64,000 bases of DNA from Chitinophaga sp. S165 (GCF_003182155.1 NZ_QGTG01000003.1:434001-498000), one strand, 5' to 3'. Shown: positions 1 through 9,639, counted from the first letter of the stretch. A program made the numbers and translations. The notes: generated by a model not told the origin, from the letters alone.

Positions 1-179
1 ACTGGGTAGTGGTAGACCTGCAACCGGTAAAACCTTTCAAAACGCCTGTAACACTGGCGCAGATGAAAGTGGAGAAAAGACTGGAAAACCTTTCCCTCAT
101 CCGTCAGGGCCGTCTCTCTGTTTGTGCAGTGACTGAAGACGAATATGAGACCATCATGGAGATGGGAGGTATGAAATAA
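1..179 (+). CDS. EVE domain-containing protein, C-terminal fragment
   Basis: The window opens inside a reading frame that runs in frame from base 3 to a TAA at 177-179. The 58 visible residues include LENLSLIRQGRLSVCAVT followed by an acidic stretch and a final MGGMK. This resembles the C-terminal end of EVE-domain (PUA-like fold) proteins, where a LxRQxRLSVxPVT segment and an EMGG tail are typical. EVE proteins are small, probably nucleic-acid-binding proteins, some of which recognise modified bases. The 5' part lies outside the window, so the start and full length are unknown. The assignment rests on a short remembered motif. Confidence 0.65.
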   Translation, partial: WVVVDLQPVKPFKTPVTLAQMKVEKRLENLSLIRQGRLSVCAVTEDEYETIMEMGGMK

Positions 180-244
180 TTTTATGGAAATTTAGTTCCT
201 GAAGCATCTTCTTGTTATAGTATTTATCCTTAAAAAGATTTCCT

Positions 245-1129
245 ATGACAAGAAGATGTTCTTTTTTAAAGTACGCCCGGATTGTTATATCATATTTTGT
301 TTTTTCGATCGTACTGCTGATCAGTGCCTGCGGGCATCCCGACAATTTTCAGGGGGGAATTAAGGGCTCAGATGAAGTAGCGATGCAGGTCCGTGAACCT
401 TTAGCATATGCAGAAAAGCCGGCAGTGGCTGATGAACCGGAGGCCGGCAACAGTCCCTCAAAACCGGAGGATGCCTCATCAGGTTTATTGTCAGATAGCT
501 ACGCTAATATTCCCAAAAAGATCATCAAAAAAGGTATTGTCCGTTATTCCGTCCGTGATTATCAAAGTGCGCGTAAAGAACTTATAGCTGTCGTCGCCCG
601 TAACGGGGGAGAAATTGTAAATGAGCTTGAAAGCCGCTCTGAAATTTCCTTGCAAACACAAATGGAGATAAGAGTGCCTTCAGCGAAGTTTGACAGTTGC
701 CTCAATGCACTGGCAGGTACAGGTGAAAACCCGATCGAGAAAAAGATCACCTCAAAAGACGTTACTGAAGAATATGTGGACATGTCGGCCAGGATGAAGG
801 CCAAAAAAGAAGTTGAGCAACGTTACCTGGACATTCTTAAACAGGCGAAGTCGGTAGAAGATATACTGAAAGTAGAAGAACAGCTAAAGGCTATACGTGA
901 AGAAGTGGAAGCAGCTCATCAGGGACGTTCGCAGTACATCGACCACAATGTATCCATGAGTACTATCCACCTCTCTTTTTACCAGGTAATTTCCAATACA
1001 ACACCACAGGGACTGGGCTTTTTCTCCCGTTTATTCTTCTTCATCAAAGACGGCTGGAATGGTTTATTGGTGCTACTTGTTTCATTGAGCGAACTATGGC
1101 CGTTATGGTTAGCGGCGATACGGTTGTGA
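245..1129 (+). CDS. DUF4349 domain-containing lipoprotein, probably frameshifted at the 3' end
   Basis: The 294-residue product has a hydrophobic N-terminus ending in a lipobox (LISAC, Cys about residue 29), so it is probably a lipoprotein. The middle (about 90-250) matches DUF4349: a conserved IKKGIVRYSVRDYQSARKEL start, a folded segment, a helical pair with VEDILKVEEQLKAIREEVE, then ISTIHLSF-like strands. A membrane helix (WNGLLVLLVSLSELWPLWLAAI) follows. Family members usually end with this helix and a short basic tail. Here the frame stops right after the helix, while the next frame continues with IRKYIKRRRTLKAEA to a TAA at 1180-1182, which is just such a tail. A one-base indel near 1105-1125 would restore it. 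The function of DUF4349 is not established. Confidence 0.8.
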   Translation: MTRRCSFLKYARIVISYFVFSIVLLISACGHPDNFQGGIKGSDEVAMQVREPLAYAEKPAVADEPEAGNSPSKPEDASSGLLSDSYANIPKKIIKKGIVRYSVRDYQSARKELIAVVARNGGEIVNELESRSEISLQTQMEIRVPSAKFDSCLNALAGTGENPIEKKITSKDVTEEYVDMSARMKAKKEVEQRYLDILKQAKSVEDILKVEEQLKAIREEVEAAHQGRSQYIDHNVSMSTIHLSFYQVISNTTPQGLGFFSRLFFFIKDGWNGLLVLLVSLSELWPLWLAAIRL

Positions 1130-1182
1130 TAGTTATCCGCAAGTACATAAAGCGCCGCCGTACGCTGAAAGCAGAAGCTTAA

Positions 1183-2040
1183 TTATGGCATGCTGGCAGC
1201 TAAAGCAGCTAACGATTTTTTCTTTTCCAGGTCACGGTGGCGTTTGAAGATGCCTTTCGTTACAAAGTAACCGAGGGAAGCGCCCAGCCATACATCACTG
1301 CCCCAGTGTCTTTCCTGGTAAAGGCGGGTAGTACCGGTCATGATCGCAATGGAGTAAGTAACCCAGGGAACCCAGGGATGTTCTTCACCATAAGCCTCCG
1401 CCAGGGCTGTAGCAACAGATGTAACTGTCAGCATATGTCCTGAAGGAAAGGAAGTATGGTATTTATCCATAGAGAATGGAGCATTGAATACCAGCGGATC
1501 GTCATAGTATGTTGGTCTGCCGCGTCTTACCACCGATTTGGCAAAAGTGTAGATCAGGGTAGAGATCAACAGTGATTTCGCCGTCATAAGGGATGTATGT
1601 TCCAGCTTGCGGTTGCCTGATATGACGCCTGCCACATACATACCGCCTACGAGGTAGGGAGAGTATGCATTACCAAAAGGTTCTACCTGGCCGGTTACAC
1701 TATTCCAGAAGTTGGTATGATTACGAAGGAAGAATTGTTTCACTTCATAATCTGCCGCCAGCAGCCCCCCTGCGGTACCTAGTACCACGCCAAGTTTAAC
1801 GAAGTCTTTTTTCTGCCAGTGCGCAGGTCTGGCTACAGTGTATTTAAGGTCGCTCCAGATACTTCCAAGATAAGCGCCGTTTATACGGTAGCGTATTGTG
1901 GTATCAGCTGCAGTAAGAACATGTTCCTCATTCGTTCCGGTGCTATCAGTATAGTTGGTATGTGTGGTGTCTGACTGTGCGCTGGCATTCAATTGCACTA
2001 ACAGTCCGCTACACAGTACAAGCGTTTGTAAAATCTTCAA
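1183..2040 (-). CDS. PAP2-family phosphatase (phosphatidic acid / undecaprenyl-PP phosphatase type)
   Basis: The protein is 285 residues with an N-terminal signal peptide ending near residue 22 (NASAQ). It carries the three PAP2 phosphatase motifs: K168 to R175-P176 (KSVVRRGRP), the PSGH at 199-202, and R239 to H245 to D249 (RLYQERHWGSD). These make up the vanadium-haloperoxidase-like active site that removes phosphate from lipid phosphates such as phosphatidate or undecaprenyl diphosphate. Several hydrophobic helices surround the motifs, consistent with a membrane enzyme whose active site faces the periplasm. It is divergent from the sirtuin gene at 2118. The exact substrate cannot be read from the sequence. 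Confidence 0.88.
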   Translation of the reverse strand: MKILQTLVLCSGLLVQLNASAQSDTTHTNYTDSTGTNEEHVLTAADTTIRYRINGAYLGSIWSDLKYTVARPAHWQKKDFVKLGVVLGTAGGLLAADYEVKQFFLRNHTNFWNSVTGQVEPFGNAYSPYLVGGMYVAGVISGNRKLEHTSLMTAKSLLISTLIYTFAKSVVRRGRPTYYDDPLVFNAPFSMDKYHTSFPSGHMLTVTSVATALAEAYGEEHPWVPWVTYSIAIMTGTTRLYQERHWGSDVWLGASLGYFVTKGIFKRHRDLEKKKSLAALAASMP

Positions 2041-2117
2041 TTGCTGTTATTTATGGCGATAAAGTTACGGTAAATGTTAAAACCCGTATATTTAAATTTT
2101 AAAAATGTCTTGTAGAA

Positions 2118-2813
2118 ATGAAGCCTAAATTGGTAGTTTTAACAGGTGCAGGTATCAGTGCAGAGAGTGGACTGCGTACGTTCCGCGATAGCGATGGCTT
2201 ATGGGAGGGATACGATGTACAGGAAGTTGCGAGCCCGCAAGGATGGCAGAGAAATCCGCAGCTTGTACTAGATTTTTACAATATGCGACGCAAAGATGTG
2301 CTGGCGGCGGCGCCCAATGATGCACATTTTGGCTTGGCGAGGTTGCAGGAAAAGTTTGATGTACAGATCATCACACAGAATATAGACAACCTGCATGAGC
2401 GTGCAGGATCGGAGAAAGTGTTGCATTTGCATGGAGAGATCTTAAAAATGCGCAGTGTGCGGGACACGACACGCAACTGGGAGATAGTGGGAGACATTAA
2501 CCTGGGTGATAAAGCACCTGATGGTGCACAATTGCGTCCTGATATAGTGTGGTTCGGAGAGGATGTGCCTAAGATCGTCAATGCCGCTAAAATGGTAAAG
2601 GCAGCTGATGTCTTTGTTGTGATAGGGACCTCACTGCTGGTATATCCTGCGGCAGGTCTGATAGATTATTTACCGGATGGAGTGCCTGCCTACGTGATTG
2701 ATAAAAAGTTGCCGGAGATGGGGCACCGCAAGGGTCTTGTAAAGATTGAGAAGCCCGCAACACAGGGGATACTAGAGCTAGAAGAATCGTTGTCAAAAAT
2801 AGAGCTGTTATAA
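2118..2813 (+). CDS. cobB: NAD-dependent protein deacylase of the sirtuin family (CobB/SIRT5-like)
   Basis: The 231-residue protein has the sirtuin signature: GAGISAESGLRTFR from residue 10, TQNID at 86-90, and the catalytic His in HLHGE (H105). Tyr54 and Arg57 in FYNMRR match the Y-x-x-R pair that binds the carboxylate of succyl/malonyl-lysine in class III sirtuins, suggesting desuccinylase as well as deacetylase activity. The four zinc-binding cysteines of most sirtuins are absent: there is no Cys in the segment between HLHGE and the WFGE motif. The enzyme would remove acyl groups from protein lysines using NAD in the cytoplasm. It converges on the saccharopine-dehydrogenase-like gene, with a shared terminator between them. 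Confidence 0.92.
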   Translation: MKPKLVVLTGAGISAESGLRTFRDSDGLWEGYDVQEVASPQGWQRNPQLVLDFYNMRRKDVLAAAPNDAHFGLARLQEKFDVQIITQNIDNLHERAGSEKVLHLHGEILKMRSVRDTTRNWEIVGDINLGDKAPDGAQLRPDIVWFGEDVPKIVNAAKMVKAADVFVVIGTSLLVYPAAGLIDYLPDGVPAYVIDKKLPEMGHRKGLVKIEKPATQGILELEESLSKIELL

Positions 2814-2853
2814 ACAGAAAGGGCCATCCGACCGGCGGATGGCCCTTTCTGTT
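2813..2853. terminator. Bidirectional rho-independent terminator
   Basis: The arms AACAGAAAGGGCCATCCG and CGGATGGCCCTTTCTGTT form an 18-bp perfect stem with a 5-nt loop. It sits between the convergent sirtuin and saccharopine-dehydrogenase-like genes and has short T/A tracts on both sides, so it can serve both. Confidence 0.85.
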
Positions 2854-2870
2854 TATGGATGAGCGTTAGT

Positions 2871-4196
2871 TTATTCAAAACTTTCTTCGAACCTGATATT
2901 GTATTCTTCCAGTTCTTTCAGTACCGGGTTATAGACATCCGGCATGATAGGGATTTTGAGTCCTTTGAGGCTGATCTTTTCCTGCAACAATAGTTTGGCA
3001 AATATACCCAATGGCAGTCCGACCGTCTTTGACATAGCCGTACGGACACTATCTTCTCCCTGGGTGATCATATAGCTATGCAGTCTTGTGGTCATACCTC
3101 TTCTCTCGAATTCTATTTCATGCGTCATGACGATCATGTCTTTATCGGAAGATTCCATACCAAGTTTGGATTCAACCACATGCTGGAGGATAGCGGCATT
3201 TGTTTGTTCACCGAGACCGATGGTATCACCGTTCAGCAGCCCCAGGAACTTCAACTGACGGAGTATTTTTGATTTTGCACTGATACCGAGATAACCGGCA
3301 AGGTTCTCTTCATGGCTCAGTTTTGTATCCTGGTGTATTTTCTGGCTGGTCCACTCGTAGTAGGTCATCTTATCCGTGTGGATCTTTTTGGAATCGTCTG
3401 TAAGACCCAGTTTAACGAGGGTGCTCCATCCTTCACAGAAGTCAGGATAGCGGAGTGTAGCCCGCATGAAAGTAGGGATCTCTTCCAGTTTATAGGCACT
3501 CATGTATCCCATAGAATCGCGGTTAGGGTAATAAGCCAGTTTGCCCAGACTTGGAATATGAATGGTCTTAGGCTGATCGAACAGCTGTTGGTAGGAGATC
3601 TCTTTGACTTTTCCCTTTTCACGGTAGGTAGCGCCTGAACTACCCGCAAGGACAATGTTACGGGCGTTCCAGGAGATCTTGTACTGCCAGGGATTATCGT
3701 TGCTTTCGGGAGAAACCAGTCCACCGCAGTAAGAACGGAAGGCAGAGATCTGTCCGCCTTTCTTTTCGATGGAGTGAATGAGTTTCATGGCGCTCATGTG
3801 GTCAATGCCGGGGTCGAGACCCATTTCATACATGAACAGCAACCCTGCCTCTTCTATTTCTTTTTCTAGTTGTTTTATTTCGGGATCGATGTAGGAAGCG
3901 GTCAGCAGGTTTTTACCAAACTGAAGGCAATCTCTGGCAACGAAAATGTGTAGTGGGGGAGGCAGCAGGGAGATGACGAGATCAGTTTCCTGTATCAGTT
4001 TCTGCCTGGAAGCTTCATCCCGGATGTTAATGGCGGCTGGGGTTACGTAGTAGGATTTACCGGTTTTTGACTTAATGAGTGCAAGGTCCTGATCTGCTAC
4101 GGTGATATGCCATTTTTGCCGTGGAGCATTTGACACCAGGTAGTCTATCAGGCTTGTGGCCGATTTACCGGCACCAAACAAGAGTATATTCTTCAT
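2871..4196 (-). CDS. Saccharopine dehydrogenase family protein (glutamate-forming type)
   Basis: The 441-residue protein starts with a Rossmann fold (ILLFGAGKSATSLIDYL, GAGKSA at 8-13) and continues with the catalytic region of saccharopine reductase/dehydrogenase, including YEMGLDPGIDHMSAMKLI and FRSYCGGLVSPESNDNPWQYKISWN. That DPGIDHMSA plus YCGGLxxPE combination is typical of LYS9-type enzymes and related bacterial proteins. In eukaryotes these interconvert saccharopine with glutamate and aminoadipate semialdehyde. Bacteroidota carry homologues whose physiological role, such as lysine degradation or another amine, is less certain. The length is normal for the family. It is expected in the cytoplasm. 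Confidence 0.88.
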   Translation of the reverse strand: MKNILLFGAGKSATSLIDYLVSNAPRQKWHITVADQDLALIKSKTGKSYYVTPAAINIRDEASRQKLIQETDLVISLLPPPLHIFVARDCLQFGKNLLTASYIDPEIKQLEKEIEEAGLLFMYEMGLDPGIDHMSAMKLIHSIEKKGGQISAFRSYCGGLVSPESNDNPWQYKISWNARNIVLAGSSGATYREKGKVKEISYQQLFDQPKTIHIPSLGKLAYYPNRDSMGYMSAYKLEEIPTFMRATLRYPDFCEGWSTLVKLGLTDDSKKIHTDKMTYYEWTSQKIHQDTKLSHEENLAGYLGISAKSKILRQLKFLGLLNGDTIGLGEQTNAAILQHVVESKLGMESSDKDMIVMTHEIEFERRGMTTRLHSYMITQGEDSVRTAMSKTVGLPLGIFAKLLLQEKISLKGLKIPIMPDVYNPVLKELEEYNIRFEESFE

Positions 4197-4603
4197 ATTA
4201 ATTTGTTCATCTTTAATATGGTTACCGAACAGGGATTTAACATCAGTCGTGTTACTAATGTTCGAAATTTCAGTAAATTTCGTTTTTAACCTACCTGAAT
4301 TCTAATTAACTGTCCGTGACCCTTTGATTTTCACCGGGTTAAAAACAAAATCTTTGCCAATATTTTATTTTCCCAATATTCCAGTTTTTTCTTATATGGA
4401 ATATTAATTGAAGGAGTTATTGCAAAATAAGGATTAAATGGAGGATCTGCGGAAATAGTTCCTGGTGCATAGCGTATTTGTTGCATATGACAATTCCTTT
4501 TTTATTCACATTCTCTGTCAGAACGGCCGGAATACGGCCTAAAATGGCTATATTTGCATCTATTTATTTTTTTACGAAATAAATTGTAAACCAACAATAT
4601 ACA
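4197..4603. other. Intergenic region upstream of gyrA
   Basis: About 400 AT-rich bases separate the divergent saccharopine-dehydrogenase-like gene and gyrA. I see no gene here. TATATTTG at 4549-4556 fits the Bacteroidota -7 consensus TAnnTTTG and lies 48 nt before the gyrA start, but no good -33 TTG is at the right distance, so a promoter call is only tentative. Untranslated sequence just before the gyrA ATG is A/T-rich without a Shine-Dalgarno, as usual in the phylum. Confidence 0.4.
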
Positions 4604-7198
4604 ATGTCAGAAAATACGGAAAATCAGCAAGACGGCAGGATCATCCAGATCAACATTGAGGAGCAGATGAAAACGGCCTACATTGACTATTCCATGTCAG
4701 TGATAGTGGGTCGTGCTCTTCCGGATGTCCGGGATGGTTTAAAACCTGTACATCGCCGCGTGTTGTTTGGTATGAATGAGTTAGGGAATAACAGTAACAA
4801 GCCTTACAAGAAATCAGCCCGTATTGTAGGGGAGGTAATGGGTAAGTTCCACCCGCATGGTGACGCCTCCATCTATGATACCATCGTACGTATGGCCCAG
4901 CCCTGGAGCTTACGTTACATGCTGGTGGACGGTCAGGGTAACTTCGGATCTGTGGATGGTGACATGCCGGCAGCAATGCGTTATACGGAGATCCGTCTGC
5001 AACGTATGGCAGAGGCAATGCTGGAAGATATCGACAAAGAAACAGTGGATTTCACGCTGAACTTTGATGATACCCTGGAAGAGCCTACCGTATTGCCTAC
5101 TCGTATTCCGAACCTCCTGATCAATGGTGCGTCGGGTATTGCGGTAGGTATGGCGACCAACATCATGCCGCATAACCTTTCTGAGGTAGTGGATGGTGCG
5201 ATCGCTTACATCGATAACCGTGACATTACTATTGAAGAACTGATCAAGCATGTGAAAGCGCCGGACTTCCCGACAGGTGGTATCATCTACGGATATGAAG
5301 GTGTGAAACAAGGCTTTGAAACTGGCCGTGGAAGGGTAGTGGTACGTGGTAAGATCAACGTAGAAACCTCCAAAGCAGGCCGTGAGCGTTTGGTGATCTA
5401 TGAGCTTCCTTATCAGATCAATAAGGCTGCCCTGCACCAGAAGATCGCGCAGCTGGCTGACGATAAAATAATAGAAGGCATCTCCGAAGCGCGTGACGAA
5501 AGTGACCGTGAAGGTATGCGCCTGGTAATAGATCTGAAACGTGAAGCGATCGCGAACGTGGTGATCAACCAGCTATACAAATATTCCGAACTGCAGACAT
5601 CTTACGGTATCAATAACGTGGCGCTGGTAAAAGGCCGTCCGCGTGTACTGAACCTAAAAGAAATGTTGTCTGAGTTCGTAGAGTTCCGTCATGAAGTAGT
5701 AGTACGCAGAACCCGTTTTGACCTGCGTAAGGCAGAAGAAAAAGCGCATATCTTACAGGGTTACCTGATAGCACTTGACCACCTGGATGAAGTAATTGCC
5801 CTGATCCGTGGGTCCCGCACACCGGATGAGGCAAAAGAGGGCTTAATGAGCCGCTTCGAACTGAGTGAGATCCAGTCTAAAGCAATACTGGAACTGCGTT
5901 TACAACGTCTGACCGGTATGGAGCGCGATAAGATCAAGGAAGAATATGATGAAGTAATGAAACTGATCGCTTACCTGAAGGATGTATTAGGTGATGAAGG
6001 ACTTCGCTTCAAGATCATCAAAGATGAACTGGAAGACGTGAAGAAACGTTTCGGTGACGAACGTAAAACTGAGATCCAGTACCTGGCGAGCGAAATGCGT
6101 ATGGAAGATATCATCGCAGAAGAAGATGTGGTAATCACTATCTCTCACCTGGGGTATATCAAACGTACATCCGCTTATGATTACCGTCAGCAGAAACGCG
6201 GTGGCCGTGGAGCTTTAGGTGGTAAGACCCGTGAGGAGGATTATATCGAACACCTGTTTGTTGCCTCTACACACCATACCATGCTGTTCTTCACAGAGAA
6301 AGGCCGTTGTTACTGGCTGAAGGTGTATGAGATCCCAGAGGGTGAGAAGAGCGGTAAAGGACGTGCGATCCAGAACCTGATCAACCTGCCTACTGATGAT
6401 AAGATCAGGGCTATTATAGATATTAAGGACCTGGGTGATAAAGATTTTATCAGCTCTCATTATATTGTGCTTTGTACTGCAAACGGTATCATTAAGAAGA
6501 CGCTGCTGGAAGACTTCTCCCGTCCGCGTCAGAATGGTGTGAACGCTATCACTATCAACGAAGGCGACCAGTTGCTGGAAGCTAAGCTGACCAATGGTAA
6601 CAGCGAGATCATGATGGCTATTAAGAGCGGTAGGGCTATCCGCTTCCCTGAAAATACCGTGCGCGACACAGGCCGTGGAGCTATCGGTGTAAGGGGTATT
6701 GAAGTGGATAATGACAAAGATGAAGTGGTTGGTATGATTTGTGTAAATAAGGAGGATGCCACCCGTACCGTATTGGTGGTTTCTGAGAAAGGATTTGGCA
6801 AACGTACTGATATTGAGGAATATAGAATTACTAACCGCGGTGGTAAGGGTGTTAAAACCATCAATATTACAGAGAAGACAGGTAGTCTGATCGCGATGCT
6901 TGAAGTAACAGAGAAAGATGACCTGATGATCACCTGTAAGTCCGGAATCACTATCCGTATGGCTGTAGCTGATATCCGTGAAGCGGGCAGGGCCACACAA
7001 GGGGTTCGTCTGATCAGACTGGACGATACGGACGAAATCGCAGCTGTAGCCCGTCTGGATGAACAAGAGGAAGATAAGCTCGTAGAGGGTATAGAAGGTA
7101 TGGAAGGAGAAGGAAGTGAACAGATCCAGGATAACAGCTCCGAAGATCCGGGAACAGCCGCTGCTGAGACCACGGACGAAGAAACGCCTGCAGAATAA
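4604..7198 (+). CDS. gyrA: DNA gyrase subunit A
   Basis: The 864-residue protein is the cleavage-religation subunit of gyrase, which introduces negative supercoils with GyrB. The catalytic tyrosine is Y127 in [11 protein letters not shown]. The winged-helix and tower domains follow. The C-terminal pinwheel domain opens with a GyrA box (QQKRGGRG) at about residue 527, which separates GyrA from ParC. The tail is acidic (Glu/Asp-rich), typical of GyrA C-termini. In the quinolone-determining region [13 protein letters not shown], the position equal to E. coli Ser83 is Ala88, while Asp87 is kept as Asp92. The start ATG gives the expected N-terminus ([22 protein letters not shown]). Confidence 0.98.
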   Translation: MSENTENQQDGRIIQINIEEQMKTAYIDYSMSVIVGRALPDVRDGLKPVHRRVLFGMNELGNNSNKPYKKSARIVGEVMGKFHPHGDASIYDTIVRMAQPWSLRYMLVDGQGNFGSVDGDMPAAMRYTEIRLQRMAEAMLEDIDKETVDFTLNFDDTLEEPTVLPTRIPNLLINGASGIAVGMATNIMPHNLSEVVDGAIAYIDNRDITIEELIKHVKAPDFPTGGIIYGYEGVKQGFETGRGRVVVRGKINVETSKAGRERLVIYELPYQINKAALHQKIAQLADDKIIEGISEARDESDREGMRLVIDLKREAIANVVINQLYKYSELQTSYGINNVALVKGRPRVLNLKEMLSEFVEFRHEVVVRRTRFDLRKAEEKAHILQGYLIALDHLDEVIALIRGSRTPDEAKEGLMSRFELSEIQSKAILELRLQRLTGMERDKIKEEYDEVMKLIAYLKDVLGDEGLRFKIIKDELEDVKKRFGDERKTEIQYLASEMRMEDIIAEEDVVITISHLGYIKRTSAYDYRQQKRGGRGALGGKTREEDYIEHLFVASTHHTMLFFTEKGRCYWLKVYEIPEGEKSGKGRAIQNLINLPTDDKIRAIIDIKDLGDKDFISSHYIVLCTANGIIKKTLLEDFSRPRQNGVNAITINEGDQLLEAKLTNGNSEIMMAIKSGRAIRFPENTVRDTGRGAIGVRGIEVDNDKDEVVGMICVNKEDATRTVLVVSEKGFGKRTDIEEYRITNRGGKGVKTINITEKTGSLIAMLEVTEKDDLMITCKSGITIRMAVADIREAGRATQGVRLIRLDDTDEIAAVARLDEQEEDKLVEGIEGMEGEGSEQIQDNSSEDPGTAAAETTDEETPAE

Positions 7199-7329
7199 AT
7201 TATAAGAAACCGCAAAATATTTGTGCGAACTAATAATGGTTAACCTGCGGCAGATTGTATTTATTATGGTTGAAACAGGCATTAAAATCTAAGGCCATAC
7301 TTATAGACAACAAAAAAATATTGAGCAAC

Positions 7330-8583
7330 ATGAAAAAACTACTGGTATCATTGGTCTTTTGCAGTGCAGGATTGGTTGCGGTAGCACAACGTGCTAAAGT
7401 GAACAGCGCAGAAGATGCACTCACTAAAAAAGACTATGATAAAGCGAAAGCCGATATTCAGGCAGCACTGGAAAATGAAAAAACCAAAGGCGAAGCTAAA
7501 ACATGGTATGTAAAAGGTAAGATCTTCGAAGCAACTGCTACTGAGAAGAAAGATGCCAAGGAAGCACTGGAAGCATTCGAAGCTTACAAGAAAGCCCTGG
7601 ATATCAATGCTAAATTACCTGAAGCATTGCTGGAAATGAACCAGCGCATGTTTAACCTGTATGCTACCATAGGTAACGCAGGTTATGGTAACCTGAACGA
7701 CCAGAAATGGGATTCCGCGTACATTCATTTCAGAGACGCTTTCAGCGTTGCTGAATTCTACAATGGCAAGAACCTAGGTGGTTCCATTCCTGCAGATACT
7801 TCTATGACTTTCTACGCTGGTTACGCTGCTAACCAGGCTGGTAAGAAAGATGAAGCGCTGACTTATCTGAGAAAAGCTGCTGACCTGCAATTCAAGGCTG
7901 AACCAGCCCTGTATGTGATCTTGGCGCAGACTTACGAAGAGAAAGGTGACAATGCAAACTGGCTGAAAACTATTGAAGAAGCCAAAGTTATCTTCCCTAA
8001 AGACAAACGTTTTAACGATATGGAGATGTTGTACTACTCCAAAACCGGTAAAACTTCTGAGTTACTGGGTATGCTGGAAAAGAAAATGGCCGAAAATCCA
8101 AATGATTTCCAGACGGTACTGGACTACGGTATTCGCGTGGACAACCTGGCAAACCCTCGTAGCGAAGGTGGTCAGGATGCACCAAAGCCAGCTAACTACG
8201 ATGAGCTGATGGGTAAAGCAGAAGGCGCATACAAAAAAGCGATCGAACTGAAAGCTGACGATGCAACTGCTAACTTCCAGTTAGGTGCGTTGTATTTTAA
8301 CCGTGCAGTAGGCTTCAACAAAGAGCTGAATGCAATGGACAGCAAATCCCTGAACACTCCTAAAGCAAAGGAACTGCAAACTAAAGTAACTGGTCTGATG
8401 GATCAGGCGCTGCCTTTCTTCGAAAAAGCAGACGAGAACTTTACAGCTAAAGCAGCAAGCCTGGAACCAAGCGACAAACAGACTTACGAAAGCTGTCTGT
8501 ATGCACTGCAGAAGATCTATGCTATCAAGAACGAAACTGCGAAAGTAGAAACAGTTAAGAAAAAGCTTGAAAATCTGAAGTAA
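7330..8583 (+). CDS. Secreted tetratricopeptide-repeat protein
   Basis: I chose the ATG at 7330 rather than the upstream in-frame codon at 7255, because the protein then begins with a clean signal peptide (MKKLLVSLVFCSAGLVAVAQ). The mature part of about 395 residues is built of helical TPR-like repeats, for example AEDALTKKDYDKAKADIQAA, DEALTYLRKAADLQFKAEPA and AYKKAIELKADDATANFQLG. It is rich in Lys and Ala. It probably sits in the periplasm as a protein-protein interaction scaffold; no enzymatic motif is visible. It lies 131 nt after gyrA and is followed by a strong terminator. Confidence 0.82.
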   Translation: MKKLLVSLVFCSAGLVAVAQRAKVNSAEDALTKKDYDKAKADIQAALENEKTKGEAKTWYVKGKIFEATATEKKDAKEALEAFEAYKKALDINAKLPEALLEMNQRMFNLYATIGNAGYGNLNDQKWDSAYIHFRDAFSVAEFYNGKNLGGSIPADTSMTFYAGYAANQAGKKDEALTYLRKAADLQFKAEPALYVILAQTYEEKGDNANWLKTIEEAKVIFPKDKRFNDMEMLYYSKTGKTSELLGMLEKKMAENPNDFQTVLDYGIRVDNLANPRSEGGQDAPKPANYDELMGKAEGAYKKAIELKADDATANFQLGALYFNRAVGFNKELNAMDSKSLNTPKAKELQTKVTGLMDQALPFFEKADENFTAKAASLEPSDKQTYESCLYALQKIYAIKNETAKVETVKKKLENLK

Positions 8584-8601
8584 TAGCACATTACTTTATC
8601 T

Positions 8602-8646
8602 TATAAAAAAGTCCCGGCTTGTACAACAGGCCGGGACTTTTTTATA
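8602..8646. terminator. Rho-independent terminator after the TPR gene
   Basis: A 17-bp stem (TATAAAAAAGTCCCGGC with GCCGGGACTTTTTTATA) and an 11-nt loop sit right after the TPR gene stop and just before the convergent anti-sigma gene. A-run and T-run flanks make it usable in both directions. Confidence 0.88.
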
Positions 8647-8658
8647 AGTGAATGATCT

Positions 8659-9012
8659 TTACTTGTGTGTCATGAAATGGTATGTCCAGAATGCACCGAG
8701 GATAATGAAAAGCACTACGATCACAATAATGGCCAGTTCAGTATAATAGGACACCTGGGTTTTACGGCGTTTGCGGGTACGCAGCTTACGCAGCATTTCC
8801 CATTTCATTTGCCGTAACCATACAGGGATCTTTTCTTTCTGCCCGATTGCAGATAATCCCTCCACAGCTTCACTGCACATCTCACAATCAGCCAGATGAA
8901 GTTCTACTTCATGCTGTTGCTCCGCCGATAACCTTCCCTCCACATAATCCAGCAATTGCTGTTGTGTAGGACAGGCCGTTGTTGTGAAAATATCCTGGTA
9001 TTCTTCGTTCAT
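8659..9012 (-). CDS. Zinc-finger (zf-HC2) anti-sigma-factor-like membrane protein
   Basis: The 117-residue protein has an N-terminal zf-HC2 motif (EVELHLADCEMCSEAVEGL, the H-x3-C-x2-C pattern of ZAS-type anti-sigma factors) preceded by a LLDYVEGRLS helix. A basic linker and one membrane helix (LAIIVIVVLFIILGAFW) follow near residues 90-110. In this arrangement the cytoplasmic zinc domain would bind and inhibit a sigma factor. The gene follows the ECF sigma factor at 9073-9639 on the same strand, 60 nt downstream, so that sigma factor is the likely partner. There is almost no extracytoplasmic domain, so signal sensing is unlikely to involve a large periplasmic part. Confidence 0.8.
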   Translation of the reverse strand: MNEEYQDIFTTTACPTQQQLLDYVEGRLSAEQQHEVELHLADCEMCSEAVEGLSAIGQKEKIPVWLRQMKWEMLRKLRTRKRRKTQVSYYTELAIIVIVVLFIILGAFWTYHFMTHK

Positions 9013-9072
9013 AAAGTCGTCAATAATTAAATTCGTGCTTACTTATTTGATGCGTTCTGCTTGCTTACCCGG

Positions 9073-9639
9073 CTATCCCTGGGCACCTAATAACAGCTTC
9101 AGGTTACGTTTTCCGTTTTGAATATAACTTTTTACCTGCAATAAAGTATATCCTGTCTGGCTGGCAATATCCTGGTAGGATAGTTTCTGCAGGTAAAATA
9201 GTTTGACACAGGCACGCTGCTCCGGGTTTAACTGTTCCAGTGCATGCTGCATATTTTCCAGCAAGTTATCCTTTTCTACGAACCTGGCTTTGTCATCTTC
9301 CTGATCGGCCGGATTGTTCAGGTGTTTCTCACTGACTTCTTCCTGTCTCACCTGGTTTTTGTGCCTTAACTGCATGAGGCAATGGTTCCGGGCCACCTGG
9401 TAGATCCAGGCCCTGAAAAATTGCACCTTATGCTTGTTTATCTCAGCTAGTACCTTCAAAAATATCTGTTGTACACTATCTCTTGCATCCTCCTCATTTT
9501 TAAGGTATTTCATGCACATACCCAATAAAAGGATCGCATACCTGTCAAACAGGATGCCTATCCATTCGCTGTTATCGTCGGTCCTGAACCGTTCCAGCAG
9601 CTCTTCATCTGTAAAGTCCTGGCTATTCTTATAATTCAC
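9073..9639 (-). CDS. ECF-type RNA polymerase sigma-70 factor
   Basis: At 188 residues this is standard for an ECF sigma factor. Region 2 is clear (FDRYAILLLGMCMKYLKNEEDARDSVQQIF, then FRAWIYQVARNHCLMQLRHK), as is region 4 (LEQLNPEQRACVKLFYLQKLSYQDIASQTG, with the DNA-binding helix LLQVKSYIQNGKRNLKLLL). An acidic linker joins the two. It is cotranscribed with the zinc-finger protein downstream, its probable anti-sigma partner. The target promoters are unknown. Confidence 0.93.
   Translation of the reverse strand: MNYKNSQDFTDEELLERFRTDDNSEWIGILFDRYAILLLGMCMKYLKNEEDARDSVQQIFLKVLAEINKHKVQFFRAWIYQVARNHCLMQLRHKNQVRQEEVSEKHLNNPADQEDDKARFVEKDNLLENMQHALEQLNPEQRACVKLFYLQKLSYQDIASQTGYTLLQVKSYIQNGKRNLKLLLGAQG

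Noticed and set aside
6215-7282. 355-codon open frame antisense to gyrA
   Set aside because: It lies wholly over the strong gyrA frame, has no recognisable domain and an unusual Cys/His/Thr-rich composition typical of shadow frames.
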